A DNA stretch of 64,000 bases from Microvirga brassicacearum (GTDB lineage: Bacteria > Pseudomonadota > Alphaproteobacteria > Rhizobiales > Beijerinckiaceae): positions 95,892-159,891 of the forward strand of contig NZ_VCMV01000025.1 in assembly GCF_008757455.1 (NCBI RefSeq), read 5' to 3'. Of this stretch, positions 25,773 to 34,555 are shown piece by piece; position 1 is the stretch's first letter, and every line of letters starts with the position of its first letter. A program made the translations under genes and the position numbers. The notes beneath the pieces were generated by a model that was not told where the DNA came from, made no database searches, and was given only the letters and a program-made list of their open reading frames with translations.

Positions 25773-26975
25773 ATGAACGTGACCCTGCCGATTTCCTCGT
25801 CGTTGCATCTTCGCCCGGAGGCGGAGCAGGCGCCAACCAGCGGAATCGTCGATGTCTTCAATTACGGCCGCCATCGCGAGGGCCTGATCCCCTTGTGGGT
25901 GGGCGAAGGAGACCTGCCGACCCCGTCGTTCATCTGCGAGGCTGCGACTCGCTCTCTCGCGGCCGGCGAAACCTTCTATACGTATCAGCGCGGCATTCCG
26001 GAATTGCGCCAGGCCCTCGCGCGCTATCATGAGCGGCTCTATGGCAGGCCCGTCGATGCCGAGCGCTTCTTCGTCACGTCGGGCGGAATGCCGGCGGCTC
26101 AGATCGCCGTTCGCATGGTGGCGGGAACCGGCGACGAGGTGCTGATCCCGACCCCCGCTTGGCCGAATTTTGCGGGCGCCATCACCGTCTCGGGCGCGCG
26201 TCCGGTCGGCGTGCCGATGAATTTCAGCGAAGCGGGATGGTCCCTCGACGTCGAGCGGCTGGAGCAGGCCATCACGCCCCGCACCCGCGCGTTCGTCATC
26301 AACTCCCCGGCCAATCCCACCGGCTGGACGGCAAGCCTTGCGGATCTCACAGCCGTGCTCGACATGGCCCGCCGTCACGACATCTGGATCATCGCCGATG
26401 AGATCTATGGACGGTTCGTCTACGATCCGGCGCTCACCATCGACGGGCGGACGCCGTCGTTCCGGGACGTGATGACGCCCGAGGATCGCGTGCTCTTCGT
26501 GCAGACCTTCTCCAAGAACTGGGCGATGACCGGCTGGAGGCTCGGATGGGTCGAGGCGGCGCCCGCTCTCGGCCAGGTCATCGAGAACCTCATCCAGTAC
26601 CAGAATTCCGGCACACCGGTCTTTGTTCAGCGCGGTGGCGTCGCAGCCCTCGACGAGGGCGAGGCCTTCGTCGCGCATCAGATCGAACGCGCGCGGCAGG
26701 GCCGGGACATCGTGAGTCGCCTCACACACTCGGGTCTCGTTGACCTGCCGCCGCCGAGCGGCGCATTCTACGCCTTCCTGAGAGTGAAGGGCGGCAGGAG
26801 TTCGCAGGAAATCGCCACCCGCTTGATCGACGAGGCCAATGTGGGCCTCGCGCCCGGCACTGCGTTCGGTGCAGCCGGCGAAGGCTATCTGCGGCTGTGC
26901 TACGCGCGCAATCCGCAGATCCTCGAAGAGGCGGTTCAGCGGATCACAGCTGCGCTGCCAGGGTTAGCGAGCTGA
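25773..26975 (+). CDS. PLP-dependent aminotransferase, class I/II
   Basis: A 400-residue fold-type I aminotransferase. The cofactor-binding elements are seen in order: the phosphate loop SGGMPAAQ near residue 102, NSPANPTGW near residue 176, the Asp of IIADEIYGRF near residue 210, and the Schiff-base Lys in TFSKNWAMTGWRLGW near residue 250. A C-terminal Arg (LRLCYARNP, near residue 376) should bind the substrate carboxylate. The closest recognised type is aspartate/aromatic or branched-chain-like aminotransferase; the amino donor cannot be fixed. No operon partner is evident. Confidence 0.86.
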   Translation: MNVTLPISSSLHLRPEAEQAPTSGIVDVFNYGRHREGLIPLWVGEGDLPTPSFICEAATRSLAAGETFYTYQRGIPELRQALARYHERLYGRPVDAERFFVTSGGMPAAQIAVRMVAGTGDEVLIPTPAWPNFAGAITVSGARPVGVPMNFSEAGWSLDVERLEQAITPRTRAFVINSPANPTGWTASLADLTAVLDMARRHDIWIIADEIYGRFVYDPALTIDGRTPSFRDVMTPEDRVLFVQTFSKNWAMTGWRLGWVEAAPALGQVIENLIQYQNSGTPVFVQRGGVAALDEGEAFVAHQIERARQGRDIVSRLTHSGLVDLPPPSGAFYAFLRVKGGRSSQEIATRLIDEANVGLAPGTAFGAAGEGYLRLCYARNPQILEEAVQRITAALPGLAS

Positions 26976-27087
26976 AACCTTCCGACTCAACAACCGCAGG
27001 GCACCTGCGCAATCCACGCATTTGACCATTGGCGCGGGGCGGTCCAATGAGCGCGCGCGGACTTTCCCGCGCCGCATCCATTTGTCC

Positions 27088-28149
27088 ATGCGCCTCATCC
27101 TCGCTCACTTGGCCCAGATCCTTGTCGCCGGCCTCGGCGGCCTCCTCTTTCACAGCCTCGGCGTTCCCGCCGCCTGGTTGTCGGGCTCGGCTATCGCGGT
27201 GGTGCTGTGGGGGTTGACCGGATGGGCCGTGCTCATGCCGAAGGCGCTCACGGATCTGGCGATGCTGGTGTCGGGCGCCACCATGGGCGCCGCCGTGACG
27301 CCTGCTGCCATCGCGGCGATTTCGCGCTATCCGGCCAGTCTCCTGCTTCTGGTCATTGGAGTCGTAGCAATCTCGGCAGGGTCGGCATTCTGGCTGACCC
27401 GGGTCTCGGGCTGGCGCAAGGATGATGCGGTGCTGGCTTCCGTCCCCGGCGCATTGTCAACCGTCATGGCGGTTGCGGCCGACCGCAATGCGTCAGTCGG
27501 GCCCATCGCGATCGTTCAGAACATGCGGCTTTTCGCGCTGATCGCTCTGTTGCCGAGCGCGATCGTGCTGTCCGGGAGCGGCGTGCATACGGGAGCGCTG
27601 ATCGGGCAGGGGCTCCCTATCGAAAGCCCCGGCTCCATGGCTTTCGTGCTTCTTGGCGGTCTGGTGATCGGCACATTGCTGGCCCGGCTGAACGTGGCGG
27701 CGCCCATCCTGCTCGGCGCGACGTTGGTGAGCACGATCAGCCACGCAACCGAATTCGCCAGCGGCGTCATTCCGCCCGTCATCGCGACGATGGGTCTGGT
27801 CCTGATCGGAATCTTCATCGCCGAGCGTTTCCGCAACCTTGATCCCGCCACCATCCGGCCGGCGCTCATGGCCGGGCTGTCGTCCTTTGCCATAGGGATG
27901 GGGATCGCCGCCGCTTTCGCAATTCTTGCTTCGTGGGCGTCCGGCGTCACGTTCGCCGACAGCCTGATCGCCTTTGCGCCCGGGGGGCTTGAGGCCATGA
28001 CGGTGCTGGCGCTGATTTTGGGTCTCGATCCGCTCTATGTGGGCATCCACCATCTGGTCAGGTTCGTGGGCATCGGCCTCACGGTGCCGTTCGTCGTGGC
28101 GTGGCTTCAGCGCCGCGACCGGCCCAAGAGCCGTGACATCATCACCTAG
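27088..28149 (+). CDS. AbrB-family membrane protein (AbrB duplication domain)
   Basis: A 353-residue polytopic membrane protein with an internal duplication: segments such as VAGLGGLLFHSLGVPAAWLSG near the start and a matching half around residue 190. This is the AbrB/'ammonia monooxygenase regulator' membrane family, whose members are putative transporters despite the name. About ten hydrophobic segments are present. The ATG at 27088 starts directly at the first membrane helix; an upstream in-frame start adds only a non-hydrophobic Arg-rich leader. Its TAG stop is formed by the first bases of the intergenic repeat at 28146. Confidence 0.75.
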   Translation: MRLILAHLAQILVAGLGGLLFHSLGVPAAWLSGSAIAVVLWGLTGWAVLMPKALTDLAMLVSGATMGAAVTPAAIAAISRYPASLLLLVIGVVAISAGSAFWLTRVSGWRKDDAVLASVPGALSTVMAVAADRNASVGPIAIVQNMRLFALIALLPSAIVLSGSGVHTGALIGQGLPIESPGSMAFVLLGGLVIGTLLARLNVAAPILLGATLVSTISHATEFASGVIPPVIATMGLVLIGIFIAERFRNLDPATIRPALMAGLSSFAIGMGIAAAFAILASWASGVTFADSLIAFAPGGLEAMTVLALILGLDPLYVGIHHLVRFVGIGLTVPFVVAWLQRRDRPKSRDIIT

Positions 28150-28251
28150 AGCCTGATCCGGCGAAGTGGATACCGGTTCACGGAGAGATCATGCGCCAAA
28201 GCAAAGCGATAGAGCCGGATCAGATTCGAAGAAACTGAATCCGACTCTAGA
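28146..28251. repeat. Intergenic mosaic/REP-like element between two convergent genes
   Basis: The element begins CTAGAG and ends CTCTAG. Inside it has a perfect 10-bp inverted pair (CTGATCCGGC at 28153-28162, GCCGGATCAG at 28214-28223) and a 5-bp pair (GATTC/GAATC). The sequence style (GGATACCGGTTC, GATCATGCGCCAAA, GATTCGAAGAAAC) is that of an abundant dispersed intergenic repeat in Hyphomicrobiales. Both flanking genes use a TAG lying in the element's ends as their stop codons. Confidence 0.65.
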
Positions 28252-29137
28252 GTTTGCCCCGCAGCCGCTCCACCGCTTCCATGCGCGGCTTCGCGCTGTT
28301 CCACAGGCGCTTCGTGACGGCCGCGATCAGGGCCTCGGTGAGGAGCAGAAGGCCCGCCGAGGAGTCCCAGTTGGATGGTGCCGTCACATGCGCGGGCAGC
28401 ACGTGGCTGGCGACGCGGGCGATCGGCGACAGCCAGGGGTCGGTCAGCAGAACCACCGTCGCCCCTTGCTTGGCGGCGGTCTCGCAGAGGGCGATCACAT
28501 CCTCCTGGTAGCGGCGGATGTCGTAGGCGACGATGACGTCCTTCCGGCCGATCTCGATCATGCGGTCGCGCCAATGGGCGGGTTGGCCGTCGATAAAGTC
28601 CACATGGCTGCGCACGATGCGAAAATGGCTCTCGGCGTAGCGCGCCAAGGCGCCGGTAAAGCGGCCGCCGGTAAAGTGCAGGTGCCGGCGCTGCTCGCTC
28701 AACAGGGTCACCACCGAGTCGAATTCGGCCGGCGCGATGTTCTCCACCGTTGCCCGCAGATTGGCGGCCACGGCGTCCGCAAATGACGCAAGGGCAGGCG
28801 CTCCGTGGCCGCGCGCTGGCGGATGGGCCTTGGCGAGGGGCGAGAGCAACTGCGCCTCGAGCTCCTCGCGCAGGTGTTTCTGGAAATCCGGAAATCCGCC
28901 AAAACCGAGTCGGGTCACGAACCGAAGCACCGACGGGGCCGAGATGCCGGCGCGGGCGGCGAATTCCGCAACCGTGTCGAGACCCGCAAAAGGATAGTGG
29001 CTGAGCAGGACGTGAGCAGCCCGCTTTTCGCTTGGCGTAAAGGATTGCATGTCGTTGCGAATGCGCTCCGCGAGGCTCGATGCATCTGTCGAAATCGTCC
29101 GCGCCCTGTCGCTCATACCGGTTCTATCCACAGCCAT
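28247..29137 (-). CDS. MurR/RpiR-family transcriptional regulator
   Basis: A 296-residue regulator. The N-terminal helix-turn-helix of the RpiR type (FTPSEKRAAHVLLSHY, then AARAGISAPSVLRFVTRLGF) covers residues about 33-85. The C-terminal SIS sugar/ligand domain covers about 130-270, with FTGGRFTGALARYAE and GATVVLLTDPW. It is divergent from the amidohydrolase gene and shares a 98-bp AT-rich intergenic region with it, so it very likely controls the catabolic cluster at 29236-35722. An in-frame ATG at 29116 is an alternative start. The RpiR ligand is usually a pathway intermediate; here it is unknown. Confidence 0.83.
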   Translation of the reverse strand: MAVDRTGMSDRARTISTDASSLAERIRNDMQSFTPSEKRAAHVLLSHYPFAGLDTVAEFAARAGISAPSVLRFVTRLGFGGFPDFQKHLREELEAQLLSPLAKAHPPARGHGAPALASFADAVAANLRATVENIAPAEFDSVVTLLSEQRRHLHFTGGRFTGALARYAESHFRIVRSHVDFIDGQPAHWRDRMIEIGRKDVIVAYDIRRYQEDVIALCETAAKQGATVVLLTDPWLSPIARVASHVLPAHVTAPSNWDSSAGLLLLTEALIAAVTKRLWNSAKPRMEAVERLRGKL

Positions 29138-29235
29138 CCTTGACGGACGCCAAAACCTGTATCAAAAATTCCAGAATAAGAAAAACGAGAACTTACGTAC
29201 CGGACGTTCAAGGTAGCCCACCAGCCGGAGAGCAG

Positions 29236-30030
29236 ATGGAAGACCGCATGTCGGATCCAAGTCGCGGCGACAATGCCGGGACCAGCGCGGGCTGGGGTCC
29301 GGTCACCCGGGTTGAGAATCCTGACGGGCAGTCGCCGATCCTGCTGATCTGCGAGCATGCATCGAATGCGATTCCGGCGCGTTACGGGGATCTGGGTCTC
29401 GGGCTGCCGGAGCGCGAAAGCCATATCGCGTGGGATCCCGGCGCGCTCGGGGTGGCGCGCGGGTTGTCGCGGCTGCTCGATGCGCCGCTCGTTCACGCGA
29501 CCGTGTCACGCCTTGTCCTCGATCTCAATCGCGACCCGTCGGCGCCTGATTCCATCCCGACGGTCAGCGAGCGCACGACGATTCCCGGCAATCTCGATCT
29601 CGACCCGGCGGAGCGCGCGTTTCGGGCGCGCGAAGTTTACGCGGCGTTCCACGGGAAGGTCGACGCCTTCGCCGAGATGCGCCTTGCCTCAGGGCGGCTG
29701 CGCGCTGTCGTCTCCGTTCATTCCTTCACGCCGATCTATCGCGACGTTCCCCGCCCGTGGGATATCGGCCTGATCTTCGATGCGGATGCGCGCTATGCGC
29801 GCACCGTCGAGATGGGCTTGAAGCGCGATGCGAGGCTGACGATCGGCATGAACGAACCCTATTCACCGGCCGATCGGGTGTTTCACACCCTTGAGCGCCA
29901 TGCAGTACGGCGCGGATTGGCGCCGCTGATGATCGAGATCCGCAACGACCTGATCCGCACAGAAAACGGACAATCGTCGTGGTCGAATCGTCTCGCACCC
30001 CTGTTGAGGGACGGGGTGCCGACGTCGTGA
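29236..30030 (+). CDS. N-formylglutamate amidohydrolase family protein
   Basis: A 264-residue zinc amidohydrolase. ILLICEHASNAIPARYGDLG near residue 37 contains the metal-binding His and Glu of the family, and VVSVHSFTPIYR near residue 160 another conserved His. Classical members cleave N-formylglutamate in His breakdown, but no hut genes are present. The gene leads an operon with a permease, a glutamine-synthetase-like ligase and two dehydrogenases, so a gamma-glutamyl or N-acyl-glutamate intermediate such as gamma-glutamylglycine is a better substrate guess. GGAG lies five bases before the chosen ATG; MSDPS at 29248 is an alternative. Confidence 0.82.
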   Translation: MEDRMSDPSRGDNAGTSAGWGPVTRVENPDGQSPILLICEHASNAIPARYGDLGLGLPERESHIAWDPGALGVARGLSRLLDAPLVHATVSRLVLDLNRDPSAPDSIPTVSERTTIPGNLDLDPAERAFRAREVYAAFHGKVDAFAEMRLASGRLRAVVSVHSFTPIYRDVPRPWDIGLIFDADARYARTVEMGLKRDARLTIGMNEPYSPADRVFHTLERHAVRRGLAPLMIEIRNDLIRTENGQSSWSNRLAPLLRDGVPTS

Positions 30031-30093
30031 CAGCGGCCATGGCGCAGGGTGCGCCGTGGCTCTTTGAACAGATGACTTCGTGGAGGAAGTTTC

Positions 30094-31629
30094 ATGACGG
30101 TTGGACAGGGAAGTGCCGGGGTTCACGCCCCGCCCGCAGGCACCCAAGGTGCTGCGGGCATTACTTATACGACGGTTGACGACACCTATTTCGAGGCAAG
30201 GCGACTGAAGCGGTATGCCCGCGTGTGGTCGCTCTGGGCGCTGGGCGTCGGCGCGGTTATCTCCGGGCATTACTCCGGGTGGAATCTTGGCCTCTCGCAA
30301 GGCTTTGGTTCGATGTTCTTCGCGACCATCATCATCGCCATCATGTATCTCGGCTTGACATTCTCGCTGGCCGAAATGTCGCCGGCTTTGCCGCATACCG
30401 GCGGCGCCTATTCGTTCGCCCGCACATCGATGGGTCCATGGGCGGGCTATATCACGGGCATTGCTGAAAACATCGAGTTCGTGCTCACGCCGGCCGTGAT
30501 CGTGTTCTTTATCGGTTCGTATCTGACCGGGATCTTCGGCACGGATCCGAGCTTCCAGCCGGTTTACTGGATCGTCTGTTACGCGTTGTTCGTCGGCCTG
30601 AACGTCATTGGTGTCGAATTGTCGTTCAAGGTGACGGTGACGGTCACGGTTCTGGCGCTTGCGTGTCTTGCGGTGTTCTACCTGTCGGTGATCTTCTCCG
30701 GCAAGTTCGACTTCTCGCGCTGGGCGCTCAACATGGGCCCCGGCGGCGTCGAACTCCCCAATGGCGGCGGGCCTTTCCTGCCCTTCGGCGTTGCGGGCAT
30801 CTTCGCGACCTTGCCGTTTGCCGTCTGGCTCTTTCTCGCCATCGAGCAATTGCCGCTGGCGGCGGAGGAATCGCACGATCCGCAGCGGGACATGCCCAAG
30901 GGAATCATCGCCGGCATCCTGACGCTGATCGTATCGGCGTTCCTGGTGATCTTCCTGAACACCGGGATCGAGGCGGGCGCCGTTGGCTATGCCAAATCGA
31001 CGGAGCCGCTGCTTGACGGTTTCCGCGCCCTGTTCGGCTCGGACATCGCCAAGATCCTCGCGGCCGTGGCGGTGATCGGCCTGATCGCATCGTTCCATAC
31101 GATCATCTTCGCCTATGGCCGGCAGATCTACTCGCTCTCGCGGGCGGGCTATTTTCCGGCCTTCCTGTCCGTGACCCACGGCACGCGCAAATCGCCGCAC
31201 GTGGCGCTGATCGCGGGCGCGGTTCTCGGACTTGCGGTGATGATAATCACCTGGTTCTCGTTCGGAGCGGATGCGGGCGGCGCCGCCATCGGCGGCACCT
31301 TGCTCAACATGGCGGTCGCCGGCGCCATGCTCGCCTACTTCATGCAGGGCATGTCCTACATCGTCCTGAAAAAGAAGTTCGCGTTTCTCCACAGGCCCTA
31401 CACGAGTCCTTTCGGTATCGCGGGCGCGGCGATCTGCATGATCATCGCGGCCGTGACGTTGTACTTCCAGTTGACCGATCCGGTGTTTCGGGCGGGCGTG
31501 ATCGGTGTCGTGATCTATTATGCGATCATGATGGCGTATTTCCTGCTCTGGGGCCGGCACAAGCTCATCCTCTCGCCGGAGGAAGAGTTTGCGCTGACCA
31601 AGGGCGAGTCCGAATACAAGAGTCATTAG
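30094..31629 (+). CDS. eat: APC-family amine permease, ethanolamine permease type
   Basis: A 511-residue inner-membrane transporter with about 12 membrane helices. The first helix contains WALGVGAVISGHYSGWNLG, and the APC signature continues with EMSPALPHTGGAYSFARTSM near residue 103. IAENIEFVLTPAVIVFF and FHTIIFAYGRQIYSLSRAGY are features of the ethanolamine permease subfamily (TIGR00908-like). It should import ethanolamine or a closely related amine. GGAGG is seven bases before the ATG, and the amidohydrolase gene ends 63 bp upstream. A strong hairpin lies between this gene and the ligase gene that follows. Confidence 0.82.
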   Translation: MTVGQGSAGVHAPPAGTQGAAGITYTTVDDTYFEARRLKRYARVWSLWALGVGAVISGHYSGWNLGLSQGFGSMFFATIIIAIMYLGLTFSLAEMSPALPHTGGAYSFARTSMGPWAGYITGIAENIEFVLTPAVIVFFIGSYLTGIFGTDPSFQPVYWIVCYALFVGLNVIGVELSFKVTVTVTVLALACLAVFYLSVIFSGKFDFSRWALNMGPGGVELPNGGGPFLPFGVAGIFATLPFAVWLFLAIEQLPLAAEESHDPQRDMPKGIIAGILTLIVSAFLVIFLNTGIEAGAVGYAKSTEPLLDGFRALFGSDIAKILAAVAVIGLIASFHTIIFAYGRQIYSLSRAGYFPAFLSVTHGTRKSPHVALIAGAVLGLAVMIITWFSFGADAGGAAIGGTLLNMAVAGAMLAYFMQGMSYIVLKKKFAFLHRPYTSPFGIAGAAICMIIAAVTLYFQLTDPVFRAGVIGVVIYYAIMMAYFLLWGRHKLILSPEEEFALTKGESEYKSH

Positions 31630-31665
31630 GGCGCGATGCCGAAAGCGCTCCAGACTCTTGAAATC

Positions 31666-31713
31666 GATCACGTTCCGTGAATTCGGACCAACTGGTCCAA
31701 GCTCACCGTGATC
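31666..31713. repeat. Nested inverted repeat in permease-ligase intergenic region
   Basis: The outer arms GATCACG (31666-31672) and CGTGATC (31707-31713) enclose inner arms GGACCA and TGGTCC (31685-31698) around a 2-base centre. The pattern resembles another dispersed intergenic element of Hyphomicrobiales. There is no T run, so it is not a simple terminator. Confidence 0.45.
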
Positions 31714-31724
31714 TCGTGCAATCC

Positions 31725-31747
31725 GGGAGCGCGCCTCGCGCGCTCCC
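31725..31747 (+). terminator. Strong GC hairpin between permease and glutamine-synthetase-like gene
   Basis: A perfect 10-bp stem (GGGAGCGCGC with GCGCGCTCCC) and 3-base loop is followed by ATTTCCC. It lies 28 bp before the next start codon. It may end the permease transcript, leaving the downstream genes on a separate promoter, or reduce read-through. Confidence 0.55.
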
Positions 31748-31774
31748 ATTTCCCTAGCGTGTCAGGTTGCCCGC

Positions 31775-33145
31775 ATGAACACTCCCAAGATCAAAACGGC
31801 CGCTGATGCGGCAGCCTATGTGCGAAGCCGCGATCTGCCGTTCGTCAAGATCGGCATCGTGGATATCGATGGAATCATGCGCGGCAAGTACATGGCGCGC
31901 GACAAGTTCGAATCCGCGCTGACCGGTGGCTTCGGCATGTGCGATGTGGTGCTGGGTTGGGATTCCAACGATCAGCTCTACGACAACACGACGCTCACCG
32001 GCTGGCATACGGCCTACCCGGACGCCGCCGCCCGCATCCTGCCTGAGACGATGCGGTTGATCCCGTTCGAGAACGACCTGCCGTTCTTTTTGGCGGAGTT
32101 CGAGGGATATGCGGAGGCGGCCTGCCCGCGCGGTGTTCTGCGGCGGGTGCTCAAGAAGGCGGAGGAGATGGGATTCGCGGTGTCGGCTGCGGCCGAATTC
32201 GAGTTCTTCGTCTTTGACGAGACGCCGCATTCGGTGCGTGAAAAAAATTATCGCAACCTGAAGACGATCACCCCGGGCTTCTTCGGCTATTCGGTTTTGC
32301 GCTCCGGCGTCCACTCGGATTTTTATCATGAGCTTCTCGATCTCGGTCACAAGATGGACTTCGAGATCGAGGGCCTGCACACGGAAACTGGACCGGGCGT
32401 TCTCGAGGCAGCCATCCGCGTCGACGATGCGCTGAAAGCCGCCGACAAGGCGGCCTTGTTCAAGACTTTCACCAAGATCCTCGCGCAGCGACGTGGCTGG
32501 ATGGCGACCTTCATGGCAAAATGGTCGCGCGACTGGCCCGGACAATCCGGCCATTTGCACACCTCGCTGCGCGATATCAAGACCGGCAAGGGCGCGTTCT
32601 ACGATGCCTCCGCGCCCCACCACATGTCCGACGCCATGCGCTGGTTCGTCGGTGGACAGCAGCAGCTCATGCCCGAAACGCTCGCGATGGTGGCGTGCAC
32701 GGTCAACAGCTACACGCGGCTCATTCCCGGTTTCTGGGCGCCGACGGATTCCGCCTGGGGCGTCGAAAACCGCACGACCGCTCTGCGGGTCATTCCGGGT
32801 TCGGAAAAATCGCAGCGGGTCGAATACCGCGTGGCGGCAGCAGACATCAATCCCTACATCGCGCTCGCGGCCGCGATCGGTTCCGGCCTGTGGGGCATCG
32901 AAAACAGAATCGAGCCGGGCGATCCGATTCAGGGCAATGCCTACGCGGTGGAGCATCCGAAGGAGCGTGCGCTGCCGCGTTCGCTCGGCGAAGCGGCAGG
33001 GCGCCTCAGGGCTTCGAAACCCGCACGCGAGCTGTTTGGCGACACGTTTGTTGACCATTATGTCGCAACGCGCGAATGGGAGGAGCGCGAAGCCCGCAAG
33101 GCCGTTACAGATTGGCAACTCGCTCGCTATTTAGAGATCATTTAG
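31775..33145 (+). CDS. Glutamine-synthetase-like gamma-glutamylamine ligase
   Basis: A 456-residue GS-fold enzyme of class I beta/III type. The N-terminal beta-grasp has VKIGIVDIDGIMRGKYM. The metal Glu residues lie in AAAEFEFFVFDE near residue 140 and HTETGPGVLEAAIR near residue 206, and the ATP/glutamate region in PGQSGHLHTSLRD near residue 255. WGVENRTTALRV near residue 330 follows. It is closer to PuuA/GlnA-like gamma-glutamylamide ligases than to housekeeping GlnA. It should couple glutamate to an amine using ATP. Placed between an ethanolamine-type permease and two dehydrogenases, its likely product is gamma-glutamylethanolamide, by analogy with GlnA4 of Streptomyces. Confidence 0.82.
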   Translation: MNTPKIKTAADAAAYVRSRDLPFVKIGIVDIDGIMRGKYMARDKFESALTGGFGMCDVVLGWDSNDQLYDNTTLTGWHTAYPDAAARILPETMRLIPFENDLPFFLAEFEGYAEAACPRGVLRRVLKKAEEMGFAVSAAAEFEFFVFDETPHSVREKNYRNLKTITPGFFGYSVLRSGVHSDFYHELLDLGHKMDFEIEGLHTETGPGVLEAAIRVDDALKAADKAALFKTFTKILAQRRGWMATFMAKWSRDWPGQSGHLHTSLRDIKTGKGAFYDASAPHHMSDAMRWFVGGQQQLMPETLAMVACTVNSYTRLIPGFWAPTDSAWGVENRTTALRVIPGSEKSQRVEYRVAAADINPYIALAAAIGSGLWGIENRIEPGDPIQGNAYAVEHPKERALPRSLGEAAGRLRASKPARELFGDTFVDHYVATREWEEREARKAVTDWQLARYLEII

Positions 33146-33155
33146 AAGCATCATC

Positions 33156-34550
33156 ATGGCTGAAACCGATATCGTTTGCATTTCCCCGATCGACGGACGC
33201 GAGCTGGTTCGTCGATCCCTCATGGCCGAGAGCGCCATCGATGCGGCAATCGCCGCAGCGCGAAAAGCACAGAAGGATTGGCGCGCCGTGCCGATCGCCG
33301 AGCGCGCGGCCAAGGTTGGCGCCTTTCTCGATGCGCTGCTGGCGATGAACCAGGAAGTGGTGCCCGAGATCGCCCAGCAGATGGGCCGTCCGGTGCGCTA
33401 TGGCGGCGAGTTCGGCGGCGTGGAAGAGCGCGCGCGCTACATGATGCGCATCGCCGAAGACAGCCTCAAGCCGATTCCGGCCGAGAACCAGAAGGCCGGC
33501 TTCCGGCGCATGATCAAGCGCGAGCCCGTTGGCGTCGTGCTGGTGATCGCACCGTGGAACTACCCCTATCTCACGGCGATCAACACCATCGTGCCGGCGC
33601 TGATGGCGGGCAACGCGGTGCTGCTGAAACATGCCTCCCAGACCTTGCTCGCCGGCGACCGTTTCCAGATGGCGGCGGACAGGTCGGGTCTGCCCAAGGG
33701 CCTGTTCCAGAATCTCGTGCTGAGCCACGACCAGACAAGCCGCATTCTCGGCGCCGGTCTCGTGGACCATTGCAACTTCACCGGCTCGGTCTCTGGCGGG
33801 CGGTCGATCGAGCGCGCGGCGGCCGGTTCATTCACCTCGCTCGGCCTCGAACTCGGCGGCAAGGACCCGGCTTATGTGCGCGCCGATGCGAATATCGATC
33901 ATGCGATCGAGAACCTCGTCGACGGCGCCTTCTTCAATTCGGGCCAGTGCTGCTGCGGTATCGAACGCATCTACGTGCACGAGAAACACTATGACGCGTT
34001 TGTCGTGGGCGCCGTCGAGCTGGTCAACAAATACGTTCTCGGCAACCCGCTTGATGAAAAGACCACGCTCGGCCCGATGGCGCATAAACGCTTCGCCGAT
34101 CTGGTGCGAGGGCAAAATGCCGAGGCCGTCGCCAAGGGCGCAAAAGCGCATATCGACACGGCCCGCTTCGCCGCGGATGTCGGCAACACCGCCTATCTGG
34201 CGCCGCAGGTGCTGACCGGAGTCGATCATTCCATGAGCGTGATGCGTGACGAAAGTTTCGGCCCCACGGTCGGCATCATGAAGGTGGCGAACGACGAGGA
34301 GGCGATTCGTCTCATGAACGATTCGCCCTACGGTCTTTCGGCCGCGATCTGGACTTCGGATGTGGATGCAGCCGAGTCGATCGGCGATCGTCTCGAGACC
34401 GGCACCGTCTTCATGAACCGCTGCGACTATCTCGATCCCGCGCTCGCCTGGACCGGCGTGAAGGAGACGGGACGCGGCGCGAGCCTGTCGCGACTGGCCT
34501 ATGAATCACTGACCCGCCCGAAATCCTTCCACCTGCGCCACGACATTTGA
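33156..34550 (+). CDS. NAD(P)-dependent aldehyde dehydrogenase
   Basis: A 464-residue ALDH. VLVIAPWNYPYLTAINTIVP near residue 128 is the cofactor pocket start, LELGGKDPAYV near residue 231 holds the general-base Glu, and FFNSGQCCCGIERIYVHE near residue 262 has the nucleophilic Cys. The gene starts 10 bp after the ligase stop and ends just before the alcohol dehydrogenase start. In the proposed pathway it oxidises gamma-glutamylacetaldehyde to gamma-glutamylglycine; the general ALDH call is secure, the substrate is inferred. Confidence 0.88.
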   Translation: MAETDIVCISPIDGRELVRRSLMAESAIDAAIAAARKAQKDWRAVPIAERAAKVGAFLDALLAMNQEVVPEIAQQMGRPVRYGGEFGGVEERARYMMRIAEDSLKPIPAENQKAGFRRMIKREPVGVVLVIAPWNYPYLTAINTIVPALMAGNAVLLKHASQTLLAGDRFQMAADRSGLPKGLFQNLVLSHDQTSRILGAGLVDHCNFTGSVSGGRSIERAAAGSFTSLGLELGGKDPAYVRADANIDHAIENLVDGAFFNSGQCCCGIERIYVHEKHYDAFVVGAVELVNKYVLGNPLDEKTTLGPMAHKRFADLVRGQNAEAVAKGAKAHIDTARFAADVGNTAYLAPQVLTGVDHSMSVMRDESFGPTVGIMKVANDEEAIRLMNDSPYGLSAAIWTSDVDAAESIGDRLETGTVFMNRCDYLDPALAWTGVKETGRGASLSRLAYESLTRPKSFHLRHDI

Positions 34551-34555
34551 GACAG

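Noticed and set aside
29236..30030. Histidine utilisation gene hutG
   Set aside because: The fold fits, but no other hut gene is present and the operon partners point to an amine pathway instead.
29863..31749. 628-codon minus-strand frame opposite the amine permease gene
   Set aside because: It is the mirror of a hydrophobic membrane protein, giving a charged low-complexity translation with no motif.
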